A stretch of DNA of 11,734 nucleotides, from NCBI GenBank assembly GCA_013202635.1, contig JABMRO010000390.1, positions 1-11,734 on the forward strand. The letters run 5' to 3'. This document shows positions 6,342 through 11,734 of this stretch, piece after piece; the stretch's first letter is position 1, and the number at the start of each line of letters is the position of its first letter. The DNA comes from Planctomycetota bacterium. GTDB taxonomy: Bacteria; Planctomycetota; Phycisphaerae; Sedimentisphaerales; Anaerobacaceae. Position numbers and translations under genes: made by a program. Below the pieces are notes generated by a model, which was not told where the DNA came from, did not search any database, and worked only from the letters and a program-made list of their open reading frames with translations.

Positions 6342-7640
6342 ATGATAAAGCACAGAGAAATTAATCGACGTCAATTTATCAAAAGAGCAGCGGGCACCGC
6401 AGCGGCTGCTGTAAGTTTTCCGTATATTGTTCCTGCGTCTGCTTTTGGTCGGGCCGGTGGTACCGCGCCGAGTGAGCGAATTACGTTGGGCTTTATCGGT
6501 GCGGGCAAGCAGAGTAAGCATCTGATGCGGTCTTTTCTGAATTCGCCCGGCACACACGTTCTGGCCGCCTGCGACGTTGATAAACTAAAACTGGCACGCG
6601 GGGGAAAAATAGTCGAAGACCACTATTCCGGCAAGAACGGCGGCTCATACAAAGGCTGTGATACCTACGGCGATTTTCGTGAGGTGCTTGCCAGAGATGA
6701 TATTGACGCGGTTGTAATTTCCACTCCTGACCACTGGCACGCCATTACAGTTATTCAGTCTGCTATGGCCGGCAAGGATATTTACTGCGAGAAACCGCTT
6801 TCGCAAACTATCGTCGAGGCCCGGTCTATGGTCAATGCGGTCAGACGTTACGGACGGGTTTTTCAGACCGGCAGCATGCAACGTTCGGACTGGCACTTCC
6901 GCTTAGGATGCGAGCTGGTCCTTAACGGTTACATAGGCCAGTTACAGCATGTAACCGTTGGCGTTGGTGGCCCTCCTGGGGACAAACCTTTGGCGGGGCA
7001 ACCGGTGCCTGATTATCTCGACTGGAATATGTGGTTAGGCCCGGTGCTGCTTAGGCCGTATAACTCAGAATTCTCACCTCATCTGAGCTTTGACGGCTTT
7101 CCTAATTGGCGAAACCACAGCAGCTTTGGCGGCGGCGGGATGACCGACTGGGGCGCGCATCACTTCGATATTGCACAGTGGGGTATGGGTATGGACAAAA
7201 GCGGTCCGGTTGAAATTATCCCTCCCGACGGTAAAGATTACAAGGTGCTTACTTATAAATATGCCGGCGGTGTTACGATGACCCGCGATAACGCCAACGG
7301 AGTTTTGTTCACCGGTACCGAGGGCAAGGTCGAAGTCAATCGCGGGCATATTCGTACCTGGCCGGAGAATCTGAAGAATCAGCAAATCGGTCCCAATGAA
7401 ATACATCTTTACGAAAGCAGAAATCATTATGTTGACTGGCTGGACGCCATCCGCAAACGCAGCAGGCCGATTTGTGATATAGAGACCGGCTGCCGTTCTG
7501 TAAGCGTTTGCCATTTAGGTAATATAGCGTACAAACTTGGCAGGCCGCTGAAGTGGGATCCCGAAGACGAGGTGTTTGTCGGTGATGCCGATGGCGGCCG
7601 GTTGCTGTCGCGGCCGATGCGAAGCCCATGGCACTTATAA
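6342..7640 (+). CDS. Tat-exported Gfo/Idh/MocA family oxidoreductase (copy 2, divergent)
   Basis: A 432-residue member of the same family. The Tat motif is NRRQFIK (8-14) with likely cleavage near PASAFG (36). The Rossmann loop reads GAGKQSK (53-59), so the third glycine of GxGxxG is replaced by serine. CEKPLS places the catalytic lysine at 151, and DWGAHHFDIAQ (269-279) gives Asp269/His273. It lacks the EIEGxGxYPKxG segment shared by copies 1 and 3, and its substrate-domain region after residue 205 (GVGGPPGDKP) differs, so it probably has another substrate or reaction. The end is MRSPWHL. The start is supported by GAGGAG (6331-6336) 5 bases upstream. It is 124 bases after copy 1 and 65 bases before copy 3. 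It could be a second dehydrogenase, a reductase for the reverse step, or an epimerase-like enzyme. Confidence 0.9.
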   Translation: MIKHREINRRQFIKRAAGTAAAAVSFPYIVPASAFGRAGGTAPSERITLGFIGAGKQSKHLMRSFLNSPGTHVLAACDVDKLKLARGGKIVEDHYSGKNGGSYKGCDTYGDFREVLARDDIDAVVISTPDHWHAITVIQSAMAGKDIYCEKPLSQTIVEARSMVNAVRRYGRVFQTGSMQRSDWHFRLGCELVLNGYIGQLQHVTVGVGGPPGDKPLAGQPVPDYLDWNMWLGPVLLRPYNSEFSPHLSFDGFPNWRNHSSFGGGGMTDWGAHHFDIAQWGMGMDKSGPVEIIPPDGKDYKVLTYKYAGGVTMTRDNANGVLFTGTEGKVEVNRGHIRTWPENLKNQQIGPNEIHLYESRNHYVDWLDAIRKRSRPICDIETGCRSVSVCHLGNIAYKLGRPLKWDPEDEVFVGDADGGRLLSRPMRSPWHL

Positions 7641-7705
7641 ATGAATAATACTTGGTGATTAATTCTTGTGAGTTATTAATTAGACAGGATGAATCAGAGG
7701 GTTTT

Positions 7706-9007
7706 ATGATGAGTAAAAAAGATATTAACCGGCGTCAGTTTTTGAAAAATGCGACAGGTGTTGCTGCAGGTGCAATAGTATTTCCGACTATTATTCCTTC
7801 CTCGGTATTGGGTCAAGACGGTAGTATAGCTCCGAGCAATCGGATAGTGATGGGCGCCATCGGCGTAGGTTCCCAGGGTTCCGGTAACATGCGTGGATTC
7901 TTAGGCAAGAAGGAAGTTCAAATGGTGGCCGTTTGTGATGTTGATAAGGGGAATCGCGACAAGGCCAAGCAAACTGTGGACAAGAGGTATGGAAATAATA
8001 ACTGCAAGACGTATTTTGATTTCCGCGAATTGATAGCGCGCGAAGACATTGATGCATTATCATTGGCGCTTCCAGACCATTGGCATTCGATTCCTGTAGT
8101 TATGGCTGCCCGGGCCGGCAAGGATATGTACGGTGAAAAACCGCTTGCGCGGACGATCCGTGAAGGCCGGGTTATGGTTGATACGGTCAATCGTTATGGC
8201 AGGGTTTGGCAAACCGGCAGTTGGCAGCGTTCAGTTCGTAATTTTCGCTGCGCCTGTGAATTAGTTCGCAACGGGCGGATTGGCAAAGTGCATAAGGTTG
8301 AGGTCGGTCTGCCAACCGGCGGCGGCACCGACAATAAACCGATACAGCCTGTTCCTGAGGGTGTTGACTGGAACTTTTGGCTGGGGCCGGCTCCCTGGGT
8401 ACAGTACAGGGGTGTTATGCACTGGAACTGGCGGTGGATTATGGATTACTCCGGGGGGCAGCTCACTGACTGGGCGGGCCATCATATCGATATTGCGCAT
8501 TGGGGCCTTGGCTTAGACTATACCGGCCCGGCTGAGATAGAGGGCCGTGGCGTCTATCCTAAAGATGGCATCTACAATGCCCCGATTGAGTATAAGTTTA
8601 CCTGTACATACGAGAACGGCACGACAATGATTGTAGCAAACGACCGCCAGCAGCCGAAGGGGATGGGAACTGTCTGGTATGGTGATGATGGCTGGATCCA
8701 TGTAAGGCGCGGTAAGCTTGAGGCCAGCTCTGACAATATATTAAAGGAGGTCATTGGTCCCGATGAAATCAAATTATACAACAGTCGAGACCATCAGCAG
8801 AACTTTTTGGATTGCGTTCGGTCTCGCAAAAAGACAGTTACACCTATAGATATAGCGCACCGCTCAATCAGCGTGGGTCTGCTCGGTGAGATTGCAATGC
8901 TAACCGAACGGAAACTGCGATGGGACCCTGAGACAGAAGTCTTTCTCAACGACGATGAAGCTAACAGGTTGCTGTCGCGGCCGATGCGCAGTCCCTGGCA
9001 CCTTTGA
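7706..9007 (+). CDS. Tat-exported Gfo/Idh/MocA family oxidoreductase (copy 3)
   Basis: A 433-residue paralogue of copy 1. The Tat motif NRRQFLK (8-14) is followed by a hydrophobic segment and likely cleavage near SSVLG (36). The cofactor loop is GVGSQG (53-58), GEKPLA places Lys145, and DWAGHHIDIAH (255-265) supplies Asp255/His259. Copies 1 and 3 share long blocks that copy 2 has in altered form, such as QTGSWQRS, ACELVRNGRIGKVH and IEGxGxYPKxG, which points to a duplication with close substrate preference. The protein ends in MRSPWHL. The frame is open back to a TTG at 7652. The paired ATG codons at 7706 and 7709 behind AGAGGG (7696-7701) are preferred because they place the Tat motif at the same residue as in copies 1 and 2. 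It is followed by a 67-base gap containing a hairpin and then the ThuA gene. Confidence 0.9.
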   Translation: MMSKKDINRRQFLKNATGVAAGAIVFPTIIPSSVLGQDGSIAPSNRIVMGAIGVGSQGSGNMRGFLGKKEVQMVAVCDVDKGNRDKAKQTVDKRYGNNNCKTYFDFRELIAREDIDALSLALPDHWHSIPVVMAARAGKDMYGEKPLARTIREGRVMVDTVNRYGRVWQTGSWQRSVRNFRCACELVRNGRIGKVHKVEVGLPTGGGTDNKPIQPVPEGVDWNFWLGPAPWVQYRGVMHWNWRWIMDYSGGQLTDWAGHHIDIAHWGLGLDYTGPAEIEGRGVYPKDGIYNAPIEYKFTCTYENGTTMIVANDRQQPKGMGTVWYGDDGWIHVRRGKLEASSDNILKEVIGPDEIKLYNSRDHQQNFLDCVRSRKKTVTPIDIAHRSISVGLLGEIAMLTERKLRWDPETEVFLNDDEANRLLSRPMRSPWHL

Positions 9008-9020
9008 AAACAGGTAAATT

Positions 9021-9038
9021 AAAACGAGTTGTCGTTTT
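9021..9038 (+). repeat. Perfect 7-bp hairpin between oxidoreductase copy 3 and the ThuA gene
   Basis: AAAACGA (9021-9027) and TCGTTTT (9032-9038) are perfect inverse complements around a 4-base loop, GTTG. One further T follows. It begins 14 bases after the copy 3 stop codon and ends 36 bases before the ThuA start. The T-run inside the right arm gives it a weak terminator look; its symmetry would also suit an operator or an mRNA-processing hairpin. Confidence 0.4.
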
Positions 9039-9074
9039 TGAAATATATGTTTGATAAAAACGAAAGGAATGAAA

Positions 9075-10709
9075 ATGAATAAGATGCGAAAGCTGACTGC
9101 CATTGCGCTTTTGGGGCTGTGGTGTTTTGCATTGCCTTTGAGCACTTTGCAGGCGGCTTCCCCGGCTAAACTGCGGGAGGTAACAGCCGAAGAAGTGCAA
9201 AAGATAGAAAGCGCAATACCGAGAAGGGCAACCATAAGGACATCAGAACCTCGAAAAATGCTGGTATTCTGGAGGTGCGAAGGATTTTTCCACACATCGA
9301 TTCCTGTTGTTAATAAAGCGCTCGAATTGATGGGTGAAAAGACCGGGGCATACGATGTAGTTATTACAGACGACTATTCGGTATTCACACCCCGGAAGCT
9401 CAGGCAGTTCGACGCGGTGTGCCTGAATAATACAACGGGTCTGATGTTTGACCTAAAAGGGACTCCGGAGCGTTGTAAGGCCTTGATGGATTTTGTCAAG
9501 AGCGGCAAAGGTATAATAGGTGTCCACGCAGCGACGGATAATTTTAACCAGTGGCCGGAAGGCAGGGAAATGATGGGCGGGAAATTTACCGGTCATCCCT
9601 GGGGCGGCGGCGGAACCTGGGCGATTAAAATTGATGAGCCCGACCATCCGCTTATGAAGGCCTTTAAGGGTGAAGGATTTAAGATAAACGACGAGATTTA
9701 TCGAACGGACCCGCCACTGTATTCCCGGGATAAGCAGCGTGTTCTGATGAGTCTGGATATGAGCGACTCGACTACTCGTAATGTTAAAGGTTTCAAACCG
9801 ACTGATACCGATACCGGTATAAGCTGGGTCAAGACCTGGGGCAAGGGACGTATATTCTACTGTTCGTTGGGACACAATGACCATATCTTTTGGAACCGGG
9901 CGATATTGAGGCATTATCTCGACGGCATTCAGTTTGCGTTTGGTGACTATAAAGTTGATACAAAACCAAAACCTATCGTTAGTTCAGGAAAGGGAACAGA
10001 AATGGCGGCATTACAGGAATTACTGGAAAAGGTAAAAACGTATGATTGGGGGCAGAGCCGTTTGGCTCTGACCGAAGTGAGCGATATCATAAAAAAGGCA
10101 CACAGTTCATCTGCTGAGCTGAAAAAGATTGAGAAGAGTTTGCTTGGCGTACTCACTTCGGATTCAACGCGGGCAGGCAAGCAGTTTGTTTGCAGGGAAT
10201 TGAGCATTATTGGAACAGGTCAGTCAGTGTCGGTTCTGGGTAATATGCTGACGGATGAGGAAACATCTGATATGGCAAGGTATGCTCTGGAGCGGATACC
10301 CGGAACGGCGGTCAATGAAGCACTGCGCGGAGCTTTGAGGAAGGCAAATGGCAAACCGAAGATTGGTATAATCAACTCATTGGGTCAGCGCCGTGATAAA
10401 AGAGCGGTACGCGCTCTGGGCAGACTTGTTGGCAATTCCGATAAGGAAATAGCTTTTGTTGCCGCCGCCGCTCTCGGTAAGATAGCTGATTCCAGGGCCA
10501 CTAAAGCTCTGGCGGCAGCGAAGGATACGACAAGCGGTAAATTGCAAATGCTAATTTTGGATTCTTATTTGAGGTGTGCCGACCAGCTTGTTGCAGATGG
10601 TAAAAAAGCCGGTGCTTCGGCCATTTACAAAGAGTTACAGAAACCGGGCATGCCCAAGCCGATACGTACCGCAGCACTGACTGGTATGCTTAACGCGGCG
10701 AAAAGGTAA
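9075..10709 (+). CDS. Exported ThuA-like domain protein with C-terminal HEAT repeats
   Basis: A 544-residue exported protein. Residues 1-27 are a Sec signal peptide with likely cleavage after LQA. Residues about 62-290 form a ThuA domain (class I glutamine amidotransferase-like fold, linked by genetics to trehalose/disaccharide use but without a settled reaction). Landmarks are MLVFWRCEGFFH (62-73), GIIGVHAATDNF (147-158), MMGGKFTGHP (166-175) and WVKTWGKGRIFYCSLGH (251-267). Residues about 305-544 are helical repeats of the planctomycete HEAT kind: ARYALERIPG (401-410), IGIINSLGQRRDKRAV (430-445) and AAAALGKIADSRATKAL (463-479). The ATG at 9075 is chosen because AAAGGA (9063-9068) lies 6 bases away; the frame extends upstream to a TTG at 9051 and an ATG at 9069. 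The next gene starts 9 bases after its stop. It may bind or modify keto-sugar intermediates, with the repeats as a protein-protein scaffold; this is inference. Confidence 0.87.
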   Translation: MNKMRKLTAIALLGLWCFALPLSTLQAASPAKLREVTAEEVQKIESAIPRRATIRTSEPRKMLVFWRCEGFFHTSIPVVNKALELMGEKTGAYDVVITDDYSVFTPRKLRQFDAVCLNNTTGLMFDLKGTPERCKALMDFVKSGKGIIGVHAATDNFNQWPEGREMMGGKFTGHPWGGGGTWAIKIDEPDHPLMKAFKGEGFKINDEIYRTDPPLYSRDKQRVLMSLDMSDSTTRNVKGFKPTDTDTGISWVKTWGKGRIFYCSLGHNDHIFWNRAILRHYLDGIQFAFGDYKVDTKPKPIVSSGKGTEMAALQELLEKVKTYDWGQSRLALTEVSDIIKKAHSSSAELKKIEKSLLGVLTSDSTRAGKQFVCRELSIIGTGQSVSVLGNMLTDEETSDMARYALERIPGTAVNEALRGALRKANGKPKIGIINSLGQRRDKRAVRALGRLVGNSDKEIAFVAAAALGKIADSRATKALAAAKDTTSGKLQMLILDSYLRCADQLVADGKKAGASAIYKELQKPGMPKPIRTAALTGMLNAAKR

Positions 10710-10718
10710 AGATAAAGT

Positions 10719-11734
10719 ATGAAAATCAAGCGTACGATTTGTAGCTTATCAGCTCTTTTGCTTTTGTATTGTTGTGCTGTTTGCTTTGGAGCCTCGCAGC
10801 AGGACGAAGCTGTCGGGATAGTTCTGGACATCCTCAAAAGCGGCGACCAGGAGATGCAGGCCGTGGCCATAGCAATGGTAAAGGACATGCCCGGGACAGA
10901 AGTAACAAAAGCTTTAGTCAAAGAGCTGCCGAACCTTTCGGCTGCCGGTCAGGTGCAACTGTTGTCCGCCCTGAGCGACCGCGGCGACGCTGCTGCTTTG
11001 CCGGCTGTTATCGCTGCTGTGAATGCCAAAGACGAATCCGTTCGGATTGCGGCTCTCAAAGCGGTAGGGCAATTGGGTGATGAATCGAGCGTTGACTTAT
11101 TGGCACGAACGGCGGCTGCGACCAGAGCTGCCGAACAAAAAGCCGCTCGCGAGAGCCTGTATCGTTTGCGAGGCTCAAAGGTCGATGAAGCAATTTTGGC
11201 AGGGATTACGAAGGCAGAGCCAAAGGCTAAAGTTGAACTGATTAAGAGCGCGGGCCAACGCAATATCTCCGCGGGTGTAAGCACCTTGTTAAAAACAGCA
11301 AAGGATTCGGACCGCAAAGTTCGAATCGAGTCGTTCAAAGTATTAAAAGTTGTTGCCGGCCCGGAGCATTTGCCGGCGCTGGTCGAGCTTCTGTTGAATT
11401 TGCGAAGTGCGTCCGACGGCAATGAAGCTCGGAAAATGGTAGCCTCGGTCGCTCATAAAATCGAGGACAAGAAGCGCCAGGCCGAGGCGGTGCTTGCAGT
11501 TCTGCCTTCTGTTAAGGACGTCAAAAAGCAATGCTCTCTGCTTAGCGTATTAGGTAAAATTGGCGACAGCAGCGCTTTGCCCCGGCTTCGCAAAGCTTTA
11601 GTCAGCAAAAACATCGACAGCAGAGGTGCTGCTATTCGTGCGCTGGCGGAGTGGCCTACTTCCGAGCCGGCGGTTGATTTAATGAGAGCGGCGGAGAACT
11701 CCGAAAACAAAGTGCACCGGATACTGGCGCTGCG
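10719..11734 (+). CDS. Exported HEAT-repeat protein (3' end outside the window)
   Basis: The frame opens at ATG 10719 and stays open to the last base (338 codons), so the gene is cut by the window edge. Residues 1-24 form a Sec signal peptide, with a cysteine-rich hydrophobic core and likely cleavage after VCFG or FGA. The remainder is a series of HEAT-like helical repeats. One example is VIAAVNAKDESVRIAALKAV, near residues 88-107; another is LLSVLGKIGDSSALPRLRKAL, around residues 270-290. It resembles the repeat half of the preceding ThuA protein. Only 9 bases separate it from that gene, and a weak AAAAGG (10701-10706) lies 12 bases from the ATG, so translation is probably coupled. In planctomycetes such proteins often carry a further domain at the C-terminus (for example DUF1080), which cannot be seen here. 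Function unknown; it is probably a periplasmic scaffold or partner. Confidence 0.82.
   Translation, partial: MKIKRTICSLSALLLLYCCAVCFGASQQDEAVGIVLDILKSGDQEMQAVAIAMVKDMPGTEVTKALVKELPNLSAAGQVQLLSALSDRGDAAALPAVIAAVNAKDESVRIAALKAVGQLGDESSVDLLARTAAATRAAEQKAARESLYRLRGSKVDEAILAGITKAEPKAKVELIKSAGQRNISAGVSTLLKTAKDSDRKVRIESFKVLKVVAGPEHLPALVELLLNLRSASDGNEARKMVASVAHKIEDKKRQAEAVLAVLPSVKDVKKQCSLLSVLGKIGDSSALPRLRKALVSKNIDSRGAAIRALAEWPTSEPAVDLMRAAENSENKVHRILAL

Noticed and set aside
7652..7705. 18-codon upstream extension of oxidoreductase copy 3 from a TTG
   Set aside because: No ribosome binding site precedes the TTG, and the extension would push the twin-arginine motif to an atypical distance compared with copies 1 and 2.
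9051..9074. Upstream starts (TTG 9051, ATG 9069) for the ThuA-HEAT gene
   Set aside because: The TTG has no ribosome binding site and the ATG at 9069 touches the AAAGGA. The ATG at 9075 has correct spacing and a normal signal-peptide length.
10769..11080. A 103-codon plus-strand frame near the right edge
   Set aside because: It overlaps, out of frame, the longer signal-peptide-bearing HEAT-repeat frame starting at 10719, and its arginine/cysteine-rich translation looks like a frame-shifted shadow.

Overview
The window most likely comes from a planctomycete, probably of the Phycisphaerae/Sedimentisphaerales kind. This rests on gene content: Tat-exported Gfo/Idh/MocA oxidoreductases sharing a C-terminal signature, DUF1080 and DUF6807 domains, a ThuA protein and planctomycete-style HEAT-repeat proteins, at moderate GC. 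Verrucomicrobia, Lentisphaerae or Kiritimatiellae are alternatives. All supported genes are on the plus strand.

Layout. Positions 1-183 may hold the tail of an upstream gene (open frame to 120), a weak hairpin/T-run and a TATAAT box. A lipoprotein with a coiled coil and an OmpA-like peptidoglycan-binding domain follows (184-963), then nucleoside diphosphate kinase (1024-1485). These two are housekeeping or envelope genes, apparently unrelated to what follows. From 1699 to the right edge lies a sugar-processing cluster: an exported DUF6807-DUF1080 fusion (1699-3573), a 305-base gap with a good promoter candidate, a cytoplasmic xylose-isomerase-like TIM-barrel protein (3879-4880), three tandem Tat-exported Gfo/Idh/MocA oxidoreductases (4901-6217, 6342-7640, 7706-9007), an exported ThuA-HEAT protein (9075-10709), and an exported HEAT-repeat protein that runs off the window (10719 onward).

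How the genes may work together. DUF1080 proteins, Gfo/Idh/MocA enzymes and AP-endonuclease-2-like TIM barrels are the parts of the oxidative 3-keto-glycoside route of glycan breakdown. In that route a sugar is oxidised at C3, the glycosidic bond is broken by elimination rather than hydrolysis, and the product is rehydrated or isomerised. Here the oxidoreductases and the DUF1080 fusion are predicted to be exported, while the TIM barrel has no signal. This suggests periplasmic oxidation and cleavage followed by cytoplasmic finishing. The assignment is an inference from family membership and gene order; no substrate can be read from the sequence. No transporter, regulator, sulfatase or classical glycoside hydrolase is visible in the window. 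I see no tRNA, rRNA, CRISPR array, insertion sequence or phage gene.
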